27,703 bases of DNA from Solirubrobacterales bacterium (GTDB lineage Bacteria > Actinomycetota > Thermoleophilia > Solirubrobacterales > 70-9): assembly GCA_030152805.1 (NCBI GenBank), contig JASLIG010000090.1, positions 1 through 27,703 on the forward strand, in the 5' to 3' direction. Both the position numbers and the translations under genes were made by a program. The stretch's first letter is position 1. Each line of letters starts with the position of its first letter. This document shows positions 8,850-15,990 of this stretch, one piece after another. The notes below the pieces were generated by a model. The model ran no database searches. It worked only from the letters and a program-made list of their open reading frames with translations, and had not been told where the DNA came from.

Positions 8850-9865
8850 TACCAGGCCGCTTCGATCAAACGATCTAGCTCATCGCGGGTCGGCGGCTCC
8901 GGCGTGAAGGCGAGCTCCGGGCGGAGGAGGATGGCTTCTATGGCTTCGGGGAGCTTGGTTCGGTCGGCTCCTTGGGCGCCCAGGCCGGGTGGGTTGCCGC
9001 CCAGCTGCAGGAGGCGAGCTTCTATGGAGGCGGGATTGGTACCGATCGCTGTTGCCAATGGCTCCAGGCCGTCGGGGGCCCTATCGACCATGAAGGCCAT
9101 TGCGCGGGGGAGGATGGCGGCGTTTACTCCGGCGTGGGTGCCGCCGCAGGTGCGGACGAGGGTTTGGCAGATGACGTGGTGGAGGGCGAAGGCGGCGGAG
9201 TCGATCGCGTAGCCGCAGAGGATCGAGCCGAGGGCTAGGCCGTCGCGGTTGCGCTCGGTGGGATCTTCGTCGAGCGCGGTGGCGATCAGTTCGGCGCCGC
9301 GCAGGGCGGTGATCTGCGAGACCGGGTTGGCGAAGGGCGTGTAGAGCGAGTCGGCGCCGTGCGCGAGGGCGTTCATCGAGCTGGCGCGGAGCTCGGGCTC
9401 GGGAGCGCTCGTCATCGCTTCTGGGTCGGCGATGACCAGCACGGGGCGGACGAGCGTGCGGGCGCGGCTCTCGGCGCCGGCCGGCACGCGGTGGATCCCG
9501 GTCATCTCGGCGCCCGACATCGTGGTGGGGATCGCGGTCACCGAGGCCCCGGTTATGGCGGCGATCGCCTTGGCGGTGTCGATCACGCGACCGCCGCCGA
9601 GGGCGACGAGGTTCGACGAGGAAACGGCCTCCAGCAGCGCCGCAGAGGCCTCTGTTACCGCGACGGCCGGCTCCATCGGCGGCAGCTCGTGTACGGCCGC
9701 GGCGGCGCCCGCCAGCTCCACCGCGCCATCCAGGTGGCGCCGTGTGGTCAGCAGCTCGAACGAGTCGATGCCGTGCTCGGCGAGCAGCTTCGGGGCCGCC
9801 GCCACCCCAGCGGCGCGAAAGACGACCGTGCGGCCGGCGTCACGCCAGACGAAGTTGCCGTTCAC
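8849..9865 (-). CDS. maleylacetate reductase-like iron-ADH family enzyme
   Basis: Enzyme of 338 residues in the iron-containing alcohol dehydrogenase superfamily, closest in layout to maleylacetate reductases, which reduce maleylacetate to 3-oxoadipate. The nucleotide-binding motif is ALGGGRVIDTAKAIA (88-102), then AIPTTMSGAEMT, and the metal-site region MNALAHGADSLY (H169) with Asn where true Fe-ADHs have Asp, as in maleylacetate reductases. HHVICQTLVRTCGGTHAGVN (229-248) keeps two His positions but has Gln and Asn at others, so metal use is uncertain. The GTG start at 9865 overlaps the dioxygenase stop in GTGA, implying coupled translation. The partner gene supports a role in hydroquinone-type ring degradation. 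Confidence 0.8.
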   Translation of the reverse strand: MNGNFVWRDAGRTVVFRAAGVAAAPKLLAEHGIDSFELLTTRRHLDGAVELAGAAAAVHELPPMEPAVAVTEASAALLEAVSSSNLVALGGGRVIDTAKAIAAITGASVTAIPTTMSGAEMTGIHRVPAGAESRARTLVRPVLVIADPEAMTSAPEPELRASSMNALAHGADSLYTPFANPVSQITALRGAELIATALDEDPTERNRDGLALGSILCGYAIDSAAFALHHVICQTLVRTCGGTHAGVNAAILPRAMAFMVDRAPDGLEPLATAIGTNPASIEARLLQLGGNPPGLGAQGADRTKLPEAIEAILLRPELAFTPEPPTRDELDRLIEAAW

Positions 9866-10782
9866 CCGGCCGAGGCCGTCCGCGGGTTCACGACCGGGCG
9901 CAGGTTGGGTTCGACCTCGGCCCGCAGGTGCTCGTAGTCGGGTGGCAGCGAGAGCTTCTCGCCGAGGTGCTCGAGCGGCTCGTCGACGGTGAAGCCGGGA
10001 CCGAGGGTGGCGATCTCAAAGAGGACGCCGCTCGGCTCGCGGAAGTAGATCGAGCGGAAGTAGAAACGGTCGATCACCGGCGTCGGCCGGGCGCCGGCGG
10101 AGATCGCGCGCTCACGCCACTCCTCGTGCTCGTCGATGGTCGAGGCCCAGGCGACGTGGTGGACGCTGCCGGCACCCTGCAGGGACCGCTCCTCGGGCGG
10201 GTCTTCGTAGACGTAGAGGCCGCCACGGCTCGATCCCCGCGCTTCCCAGCCCTGCTCGTCGATTGGCTCGAACTCGAGCGCCTCGAGCAGCGTGCGGCTC
10301 GTCTCCGGCGCGCCGCTGTAGGCGCTGACGGCGTGGAAGCCGCGCAGGGCCAGCTCGGCCGGCACTTCGGGATGGTCGGCGATCAGCGGCTCATCGCTGA
10401 CCTCGACCACGGCAAGCTCGTGAGCCAGGCCCTCTGGATCGGCGAAGCGCAGCCCTCCCCCGGCCCGCTCAGTCTCGATCCCCCTGCCGCCCAAGCGCTC
10501 CTCCCAGAAGTCGAGCGCCGCGTGCGAGGCGACCCGCCAGATGATGCGGTGCACGTCGCCAGCCCCGGCGCGGCCTTTCGGCACGCCGGGGAACTCGAAG
10601 AAGGTGAGGTCGGAGCCGGCGCTTCCCTTCTCGTCGGCGAAAAAGAGGTGGTAGACGCTCGGGTTGTCCTGGTTGACGGTCTTCTTGACCAGGCGCAGAC
10701 CCATCACCCCGGCATAAAAATCGACGTTGCTCTGCGCGTCCGCCGTAATCGCCGTGATGTGGTGGATTCCCTCGAGCTTCAC
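9862..10782 (-). CDS. PcpA/LinE/MhqO-type ring-cleaving dioxygenase (VOC fold)
   Basis: Extradiol-type dioxygenase of 306 residues with two VOC (glyoxalase) modules. It begins KLEGIHHITAITADAQSNVDFY and contains YHLFFADEKGSAGSDLTFF, the layout of hydroquinone 1,2-dioxygenases such as PcpA and LinE. The 2-His-1-carboxylate iron ligands are visible as HH at 7-8, HH at 208-209 (SVHHVAWAS) and E256 (GVLFEIATLGPGF). The start is GTG at 10782, just before the first motif. It has no ribosome site but a TATACG -10 box 7 nt upstream. Together with the coupled maleylacetate reductase-like gene it looks like a two-step hydroquinone branch. The true substrate is inferred and could also be a quinol detoxified in the MhqO manner. 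Confidence 0.83.
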   Translation of the reverse strand: MKLEGIHHITAITADAQSNVDFYAGVMGLRLVKKTVNQDNPSVYHLFFADEKGSAGSDLTFFEFPGVPKGRAGAGDVHRIIWRVASHAALDFWEERLGGRGIETERAGGGLRFADPEGLAHELAVVEVSDEPLIADHPEVPAELALRGFHAVSAYSGAPETSRTLLEALEFEPIDEQGWEARGSSRGGLYVYEDPPEERSLQGAGSVHHVAWASTIDEHEEWRERAISAGARPTPVIDRFYFRSIYFREPSGVLFEIATLGPGFTVDEPLEHLGEKLSLPPDYEHLRAEVEPNLRPVVNPRTASAG

Positions 10783-10789
10783 TGAGTCA

Positions 10790-10799
10790 CGTATACCAT
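10790..10799. promoter_or_regulatory. overlapping divergent -10 boxes (dioxygenase / SHOCT protein)
   Basis: CGTATACCAT holds TATACG on the minus strand (10795-10790, 7 nt before the GTG at 10782) and TACCAT on the plus strand (10794-10799, 7 nt before the ATG at 10807). The start codons are only 24 nt apart. Both mRNAs would be leaderless; no ribosome site is present on either side. Confidence 0.5.
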
Positions 10800-10806
10800 C
10801 CCGTCG

Positions 10807-12186
10807 ATGAGCCGCGGACGTCGTCGCCTCGTACGAGCCCTGGTAGTCCTCGGGTCCGTCCTGGCCTTCCTCAGCGTGTTCGCGATCTGGACCGAGCGCC
10901 AGGCGCTCAACACCGACGACTGGGTCGAGACCAGTGGCCGGCTGATTCAGAACTCGACGATCCGCGAAGCGGTCAGCGACTACCTCGTCGACCAGCTCTA
11001 CGAAAACGTCGACGTTGAAAAGGAACTGAGCCAAAAGCTGCCCGGGGACACCAAGGACCTCGCCGGGCCGATCTCCGGTGGCCTGCGCCAGGTCGCGGGC
11101 ACGGGCGCCGATCAGGTCCTGCAGAGCTCGACCGCACAGGAACTCTGGAAGAGCGCCAACCGGACCACACACGAACAGCTGCTGGAAGTGCTGGAAGAAA
11201 AGGAAGGGACGGTTGCGACGGAAGAAGGCAAGGTCAGCCTCAACCTCGGCAGCCTCATCACCAACCTCGCCGATCAGGTCGGGATCGGGGCAAACCTGGC
11301 CGAAAAGCTGCCCGAAGACGCGGGTCAGATCACGATCCTGCGCTCCGATCAGCTGAAGACGGCGCAGGACATCGTGGTCGCGATCAAGGGACTGGCCCTG
11401 GTGCTGTCCCTGCTCACCTTCCTCTGCTTCGGCCTGGCGATCTACCTCTCTCGCGAGGGACGCTGGGTGACCGTGCTCTTCTGCGGCGTCGGCCTGGTCG
11501 CGGCGGGTTTCGCCGTGATCGTCGCCCGCGAGGTCGCCGGTGGCGTCGTCGTCGGCCAGCTCGTCGACGAAGAGAGCGTCAAGCCGGCGGCGGAAGCGGC
11601 CTGGTCGATCGGCACCTCGCTGATGACCAGCATCGCGACGACCGTGATCGTCATCGGCGTCCTCTTTGGCATCGCCGGCTGGCTCGCCTCGCCGACCGGC
11701 TCAGCCCGCGCGACCCGCCGGGCGCTCGCCCCGGTGCTGAACCATCACGTCGCCTACGTGTACGCGGCGCTGGCGGTGATCGTCGGCATCTACTTCCTCT
11801 CGGCTCCGACCCAGAACCTGCGCTCCTTCCTCACCACGCTGGCGATCGCCGGCCTCGCCGCCTTCGGCATCCACGAGCTGCGCAAACAGGCCAGCGAGGA
11901 ATTCCCCGACGCCAGCTACGACGACGTCTTCGGCCGAACCAAGGACCGCGTCGTCGACGCCGTCAAGGACGCCAACCTAGGCGAGCGCGCGGCCAAACTC
12001 CGCCTCCCCGAGATGCGCAAGCCGGAGGGCGGCGAGGCCCCCACAGCAACCCTCCCGGCCGACAGCGAGGACGCCCGCCTGATTCGCCTCGAACGTCTGG
12101 CGACCCTGCACGAAAAAGGCGTCCTCACCGACGAGGAGCTGGCGGCCGAGAAGGCCCGCGTGCTGAACGAAGGCACTGCCCCCTAA
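10807..12186 (+). CDS. multi-helix membrane protein with C-terminal SHOCT domain
   Basis: Protein of 459 residues. An N-terminal helix (about 10-28) is followed by an extracytoplasmic region of about 160 residues (31-190) with a charged helical stretch, then five hydrophobic helices (about 194-214, 221-241, 272-293, 315-331, 338-354). A cytoplasmic tail ends in a SHOCT motif (about 424-455, RLERLATLHEKGVLTDEELAAEKARVL), a short domain often found at protein ends and linked to oligomerisation. The family is not otherwise recognised and no function is assigned. The start is set by the TACCAT box 7 nt upstream. The next gene starts 9 nt after its stop. Confidence 0.8.
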   Translation: MSRGRRRLVRALVVLGSVLAFLSVFAIWTERQALNTDDWVETSGRLIQNSTIREAVSDYLVDQLYENVDVEKELSQKLPGDTKDLAGPISGGLRQVAGTGADQVLQSSTAQELWKSANRTTHEQLLEVLEEKEGTVATEEGKVSLNLGSLITNLADQVGIGANLAEKLPEDAGQITILRSDQLKTAQDIVVAIKGLALVLSLLTFLCFGLAIYLSREGRWVTVLFCGVGLVAAGFAVIVAREVAGGVVVGQLVDEESVKPAAEAAWSIGTSLMTSIATTVIVIGVLFGIAGWLASPTGSARATRRALAPVLNHHVAYVYAALAVIVGIYFLSAPTQNLRSFLTTLAIAGLAAFGIHELRKQASEEFPDASYDDVFGRTKDRVVDAVKDANLGERAAKLRLPEMRKPEGGEAPTATLPADSEDARLIRLERLATLHEKGVLTDEELAAEKARVLNEGTAP

Positions 12187-12195
12187 GAGACCAAC

Positions 12196-12815
12196 GTGTG
12201 GCTGCAACTCCTTCGGGCGGGCGCGGGAGCGCTTGCAGCTCTTCTTCTCGGAACCGGACTCAGTCTCAGCACAAGCGGTGCGAGCCATGAATTCGCTACC
12301 TATCTTGCCTTCTATGGCGCTGGTTCACTCTTTGTGATCGCTGTATTCCTACTGAGCCTGACGATCCATGCTCGCCGGAGAGCTGACCCCGAGACCCGCC
12401 CCCTGAACTGGGGCGATCTGGTGCGCATGCGCGTGCCAATCGAATCCGATGAGTCAGAGGCGATCAGACAAGTTGCAAGGCGAGGAGCACGCCATGTTCA
12501 TGCCGAGCTGGGAGCGAGTCGGAAGAAGCTTGATGACGCACTTACTCACGGCTACTGGTGGAACGTGAGACTTGAGGGCTACAGTCGGCGGAGTGGCAGC
12601 GTGCAAGAGACGCTCTCGCCGATGCCGCCCCAACCGTCTATGACTCGGTCGCTCCGATTTACGTTCTCGTTGACGACATGAATGCTCAAGCCAATAATCA
12701 TCAGCAAGGCGGCCACGACGAGTTTGGTGAGGAGACGGAGCGTGAAATGAGAAGCCTGCGATCAAGGATCGCGACCGCTCAACGCGTCTTGCAGAAGTAC
12801 TTCTCGGTCTCCTAA
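12196..12815 (+). pseudogene. membrane protein gene with apparent 1-nt frameshift
   Basis: From GTG at 12196 a frame with two membrane helices (about 5-26 and 36-56) runs through PLNWGDLVRMRVPIESDE and LTHGYWWNVRLEG, then degrades and stops at 12681. The frame one base back opens at 12576 and reads LQSAEWQRARDALADAA, then PTVYDSVAPIYVLVDDMN and a helical end EREMRSLRSRIATAQRVLQK, stopping at 12813-12815. One missing G in GAGGGC (12574-12578) would join the two into about 206 residues. It may be a mutation, a sequencing error or, less likely, programmed shifting. The gene is visibly less GC-rich than its neighbours, follows the SHOCT gene by 9 nt, and its stop touches the tRNA end. I do not recognise the family. 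Confidence 0.7.
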
Positions 12816-12887
12816 GCCCGCCTCCGGACTCGAACCGGAACTCCCCGCTTTACAAGAGCGGTGCTTTACCAATTAAGCTAGGCGGGC
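12815..12887 (-). tRNA. tRNA-Thr (anticodon UGU)
   Basis: A full cloverleaf reads on the minus strand: acceptor GCCCGCC/GGCGGGC, D stem GCTT/AAGC with GG in the loop, anticodon stem CCGCT/AGCGG with loop CTTGTAA (anticodon TGT, decoding ACA), and T stem TCCGG/CCGGA with loop TTCGAGT. The 3' CCA is not encoded. The 5' end overlaps the last codons of the endonuclease-like gene, whose TAG stop is tRNA positions 8-10. The 3' end touches the stop of the convergent frameshifted gene. A weak promoter candidate inside the endonuclease gene (TTGACT at 12945-12940, TAAGCG at 12920-12915, 19-nt spacing) could serve the tRNA alone. Confidence 0.95.
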
Positions 12888-13312
12888 AACTCGTATTCCT
12901 TTGCCCAGCGTACGCGCTTAGTCTGGCGATTGCGCGGAGAGTCAACTCGTAGATACATGCCGGAGTTGGGCACGTCCTCGGCAGGAATTGCGTAGACCCC
13001 TTCGGTCTCGGGGCAGTAGACCATGAAGAGGTCGACTTGCCCCGAATAATCTCGAACACGAGTTCGGCGGGTGTTCGACTGGATGCTGCGCGCACTGAAC
13101 TGCACGACCCCATCGCGGAGGCGTCCGGTCTTGCACTGAACCTTCAGCAGCCGGCCATCGCAATCGATAACAAGGTCGTAGCGCTGGTTGAAACCAAATG
13201 GCACCAATACGTCGTAACCCAGTCGATTGAGCTCGAAGAGAATTGCACCCTCCGTGCGGAGCCCCACATCGACGGGATGCGATGACTTCTTCGGCCTGGG
13301 TAGGACCGGCAT
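12878..13312 (-). CDS. PD-(D/E)XK homing-endonuclease-like protein
   Basis: Protein of 144 residues resembling the group I intron PD-(D/E)XK endonuclease family (I-Ssp6803I type). The catalytic set is visible as E21 (VGLRTEGAIL), D46 (FNQRYDLVID) and Q59-x-K61 (LLKVQCKTGRL), with the same E-D-Q spacing I recall for I-Ssp6803I. The length is also typical. There is no intron around it: the adjacent tRNA is uninterrupted. The ATG at 13312 has no ribosome site but a TAGCCT -10 box 8 nt upstream. Its last four codons and stop lie within or against the 5' end of tRNA-Thr. Lower GC than the surroundings suggests transfer. Cleavage activity and target are inference. Confidence 0.75.
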   Translation of the reverse strand: MPVLPRPKKSSHPVDVGLRTEGAILFELNRLGYDVLVPFGFNQRYDLVIDCDGRLLKVQCKTGRLRDGVVQFSARSIQSNTRRTRVRDYSGQVDLFMVYCPETEGVYAIPAEDVPNSGMYLRVDSPRNRQTKRVRWAKEYELPA

Positions 13313-13319
13313 GGGTGGA

Positions 13320-13326
13320 TAGGCTA
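13320..13326. promoter_or_regulatory. symmetric bidirectional -10 (TAGGCTA)
   Basis: TAGGCTA reads as TAGGCT on the plus strand (8 nt before the ATG at 13334) and TAGCCT on the minus strand (8 nt before the ATG at 13312). The two start codons are 21 nt apart and mirror each other around this heptamer. Neither gene has a ribosome site, so both transcripts should be leaderless and may compete for one polymerase. Confidence 0.55.
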
Positions 13327-13333
13327 CCGATCC

Positions 13334-14401
13334 ATGCAGACAGAAAGCTTCGGCTACTTGTCACCCGCATCCTGTGAGATCGTGCCATCCATGGACGAGT
13401 CCAGAGGCGGCATCGAAGCGCGGTTTCGCTTCCTCAAGCCTGACGAAGCGGCAACCCTGAGCGAGGCGATCGAGGCTGCGTATGGCGACAGCTACGACGT
13501 GCGCTGGGTGTACGACACGGAGGAGGTGACGCGGCGGCTGGCGGCGGGGACCTATGTGTCCTGCGTGGCCGAGACGCCGGAAGGGGAGCTCCTTTGCCAT
13601 GAGGGGATGAGCCTTGAGGCAGCGGGGGACGCGGTGGGGCACTCGGGGCAGGCGGTGACGATGCCGGCGGCGCGGGGGCAGCACCTGTTCACGCGCACGA
13701 AGCGGTTCCTGATGGATTGGGCGACGGAGCGGGGGCTGGCGGGGATGTACAGCGAGGCAACCGCGGCGCACCCCTACAGCCAGCGGGCCAACATCGAGCT
13801 GGGGGCGCACGAGACCGGCTTCCTGCTGGGCTGGATCCCGGCTTCGGTCGCCAACGACGCGGCTGGCCAGGGACGTAGAGGTAGGCAATCGGCCGCGCTC
13901 TTCTACACCAAGCTCAACGACGGGCACGAGCGACCCGTGTACGCGCCGGAGCGGCACCGCAAGATCGTCGGGCAGACGCTGGAGCTGTGCGAACTGCGGG
14001 GGACGCTCGCCGAGCCGGTGGCTGATGCCGAACTCGCGGAGCGAAGCGAAGTTCAGGTCGAGGTTGACGCCGACCACAACCTGGCGCTGATCACCGTGCA
14101 CCTGCCCGGCGCCGATCTGGAGACGGTGGTCGCGGCCGAGCGTCACCGCCTCTTTCACCACGACTGCCTCGATGCGATCTACCTGGACCTGCCGCTCGTG
14201 ACTCCCGCCACGGCGCTGGTCTCCGACCACCTTGAGCGGCTCGGCGTCTCCTACTCAGGCGTCTTCCCAAACAGCTGCTGCGACGGCGACGTGCTGCGCA
14301 TGCAGTCGCTGCACCGCGCTCGGATCAAGGCCGACGACGTCTCCGTCGCCTCCGAGCACGGCCGCGAACTGCTCGACTACGTCCTCGCGGATCTTCCCTA
14401 G
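13334..14401 (+). CDS. GNAT-like acyltransferase-family protein
   Basis: Protein of 355 residues. The N-terminal part (about 27-200) looks like a GNAT fold, including GQAVTMPAARGQHLFTRTKRFLMDWATERGLAGMYSEATAAHPYSQ. The stretch AAHPYSQRANIELGAHETGFLLGWIPASV is a pattern I associate with stand-alone GNAT-related proteins found near anti-sigma kinases. A conserved Y-A-P-E-R-H follows, then a second alpha/beta region (about 225-355). An acyl donor and target cannot be named. The ATG at 13334 is chosen because a TAGGCT box ends 8 nt upstream; an ATG at 13391 is the alternative. Its stop overlaps the convergent sigma gene stop in CTAG. Confidence 0.65.
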   Translation: MQTESFGYLSPASCEIVPSMDESRGGIEARFRFLKPDEAATLSEAIEAAYGDSYDVRWVYDTEEVTRRLAAGTYVSCVAETPEGELLCHEGMSLEAAGDAVGHSGQAVTMPAARGQHLFTRTKRFLMDWATERGLAGMYSEATAAHPYSQRANIELGAHETGFLLGWIPASVANDAAGQGRRGRQSAALFYTKLNDGHERPVYAPERHRKIVGQTLELCELRGTLAEPVADAELAERSEVQVEVDADHNLALITVHLPGADLETVVAAERHRLFHHDCLDAIYLDLPLVTPATALVSDHLERLGVSYSGVFPNSCCDGDVLRMQSLHRARIKADDVSVASEHGRELLDYVLADLP

Positions 14402-15108
14402 TTCAGCGTCTCGCGCGAAGCAAGGTGGGCGCCCACCTTGCGCTTGACCCGCTGCAACGCGTTGTCGACCGTCTTGGTGTCGCACTCGAGCCGCTCGGCA
14501 GTCGCCTCGTAGGAGTGACCGTCGAGGTAGAGGGAGAGGACGCGGCTCTCGAGGTCGGAGAGAACACCCGAGACTCCCGACAGGCAGGAGACGAGGCTGT
14601 CCAGCTCTTCGGAAGCGATCACCTGGTTGACCGGATCGTGCACGGTCGGGCCGGGCAGGATCTCGTCGAGCGTGGTGTCGGAATCGCCGGCGGCGGCCGG
14701 GGTCTGGCTGAAGGAGACGTACTGGTTGAGCGGCGTGTGCTTGTTGCGCGTCGCCGTCTTCACCGCGGTGATGATCTGACGGGTGATGCAGAGCTCGGCG
14801 AAATTGCGGAAGCTCGACTCGCGATCGGTGCGGTAGTCGCGGATCGCCTTGTAGAGGCCGAGCAGGCCTTCCTGGATCAGATCGTCGGCCTCGCCGCCAA
14901 GCAGGAAGTAGGAGGAGGCCTTGAGACGGACGAAGCCGCGGTAGCGGCGCACGATCGCGTCGTAGGCATCGGTCCGGCCGTCCTTGGCGAGGGCGACCAG
15001 ATAATGGTCATCAAGCTCAGGTTGAAGGTTACTCTCGGCTGGCTTGAGCGAGCCGTTGAGACGGCCCGAAGGGAGCTGCATTTCCTGGGTAGGCGAAGAT
15101 AGAGCCAC
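14398..15108 (-). CDS. RNA polymerase sigma factor, SigH (sigma-30) family
   Basis: Sigma factor of 236 residues of the SigH/sporulation type. Region 2 runs over about 50-120 (DAYDAIVRRYRGFVRLKASSYFLLGGEADDLIQEGLLGLYKAIRDY, then FRNFAELCITRQIITAVKTATR) and region 4 over about 185-225 (LSDLESRVLSLYLDGHSYEATAERLECDTKTVDNALQRVKRKV). The start is GTG at 15108, with AAGGAG about 9 nt upstream. A good promoter at 15219-15246 gives a leader of roughly 100 nt. Placement after cysS-rlmB matches actinobacterial and firmicute order. It need not mean sporulation in this organism; these factors often serve stress or development. Confidence 0.88.
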   Translation of the reverse strand: MALSSPTQEMQLPSGRLNGSLKPAESNLQPELDDHYLVALAKDGRTDAYDAIVRRYRGFVRLKASSYFLLGGEADDLIQEGLLGLYKAIRDYRTDRESSFRNFAELCITRQIITAVKTATRNKHTPLNQYVSFSQTPAAAGDSDTTLDEILPGPTVHDPVNQVIASEELDSLVSCLSGVSGVLSDLESRVLSLYLDGHSYEATAERLECDTKTVDNALQRVKRKVGAHLASRETLN

Positions 15109-15218
15109 TGATCCTTCTCCTTGAATGGAAGGGTCGTGGCGCCTTACCTCCCCTGGCGGCGCCCTGTATGGACGGGATTGCTCAGACTCAAGCTGAGGTT
15201 CACCCTTATTGGCGCGGT
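15109..15218 (-). other. 5' leader of the SigH-type gene
   Basis: This transcribed leader contains two GGCGCC palindromes about 14 nt apart that could pair into a stem, CTCA-gctt-GAG repeats, and the AAGGAG ribosome site near its end. I do not recognise a known riboswitch. No open frame of note is present. Confidence 0.35.
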
Positions 15219-15246
15219 AGTTTACGGTCGCGCGGTGTTCTGTCAA
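15219..15246 (-). promoter_or_regulatory. housekeeping-type promoter for the SigH-type gene
   Basis: On the minus strand a perfect -35 TTGACA (15246-15241) is followed after 16 nt by TAAACT (15224-15219), matching TAnnnT. It lies in the 175-bp gap after rlmB, so the sigma gene can be transcribed independently of cysS-rlmB. It is the best full promoter I found in the window. Confidence 0.75.
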
Positions 15247-15283
15247 CCCCGAACTGCTGTTCGTGCAACCGCCGTTGCAGTTG

Positions 15284-15988
15284 CTACCGCTGCCGGAGGG
15301 CCTCGAAGAGCAGTGCCGCAGCCGCCGCGGAGACGTTGAGCGAGCCGACTTTGCCACGTTGAGGCAGCGCGACCAGGCCATCGCAAGCGGACGCGACGCG
15401 TGGGCGAAGGCCCTTGCCCTCCCCACCCAGCACCAGCACCGTCGGCCCGCCTAGATCGACGTCCCACGGAGCCTGATCCGCCCCGGCGTCGGCGCCCCAG
15501 ATCCAGAAACCTGCCTGCTTTGCCTCTCCCAGCCAGTCGGCGAGATTGCGCACGCGGGCGACCGAGAGATGCTCGACCGCACCGGCCGACGCCTTGCAGG
15601 CCACGGCCGTCACCTCAGCCGACCGCCGCTCCGGAATCACCAGCCCGGCCGCGCCGGCGGCCTCGGTGGAGCGGGCGACGGCGCCGAGGTTGCGCGGGTC
15701 CTGCACCTGGTCGAGAGCGACCAGCAGCGCTCCCTCGACCCGCAGCAGCTGGCTCGGGTCCGCGTACGGATACGGATCGACCGCAGCAACCACGCCCTGG
15801 TGGTCGGGCGACCCGCAGAGCCGCTCCAGCTCGTTATCCGGCACTTCGCCTGAGCGCCAGACCTGCAGCACCCTGCGCCTCCCCCGTTCGGCCTCGGCCA
15901 CCGGTCGCTTTCCATAGATCACCGGCGACGCATCCGACTTTGACCCCCCTCTGGTGTGGCCAATGTCGGATGCGCGACCCGAGGACAT
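15284..15988 (-). CDS. rlmB: 23S rRNA 2'-O-ribose methyltransferase, RlmB/TrmH (SpoU) family
   Basis: SPOUT methyltransferase of 234 residues. An N-terminal substrate-binding domain (SPVIYGKRPVAEAERGRRRVLQVW) is followed by the knot domain with motif 1 QDPRNLGAVARSTEAAGAAGLVI, motif 2 VLVLGGEGKGLRP and motif 3 GSLNVSAAAAALLFEAL, which bind SAM and form the dimer active site. By family it methylates the ribose of G2251 (E. coli numbering) in the peptidyl-transferase P loop; another 23S or tRNA site is possible. It starts 2 nt after the cysS stop with AAGGGG about 8 nt upstream, so the two are one operon. The N-terminal extension (about 22 residues) is non-conserved. Confidence 0.88.
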   Translation of the reverse strand: MSSGRASDIGHTRGGSKSDASPVIYGKRPVAEAERGRRRVLQVWRSGEVPDNELERLCGSPDHQGVVAAVDPYPYADPSQLLRVEGALLVALDQVQDPRNLGAVARSTEAAGAAGLVIPERRSAEVTAVACKASAGAVEHLSVARVRNLADWLGEAKQAGFWIWGADAGADQAPWDVDLGGPTVLVLGGEGKGLRPRVASACDGLVALPQRGKVGSLNVSAAAAALLFEALRQR

Positions 15989-15990
15989 CC

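Noticed and set aside
7198..8907. Very long open frames on the plus strand opposite PlsC-GpsA and similar stretches elsewhere
   Set aside because: These are antisense shadows caused by GC-rich codon use; they show no domain motifs, while the opposite strand has complete enzymes.
12815..13312. A group I intron associated with the homing-endonuclease-like gene
   Set aside because: The tRNA is uninterrupted, the gene starts from its own -10 box, and no P, Q, R, S-type conserved core is seen in the flanks.
12700..13400. An integrase-type genomic island with a duplicated tRNA 3' end
   Set aside because: No second copy of the tRNA 3' segment and no integrase gene is present in the window.
15109..15218. 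A riboswitch in the leader of the SigH-type gene
   Set aside because: Paired GGCGCC elements are visible, but I could not match the conserved cores of c-di-AMP, c-di-GMP, cobalamin or T-box elements.
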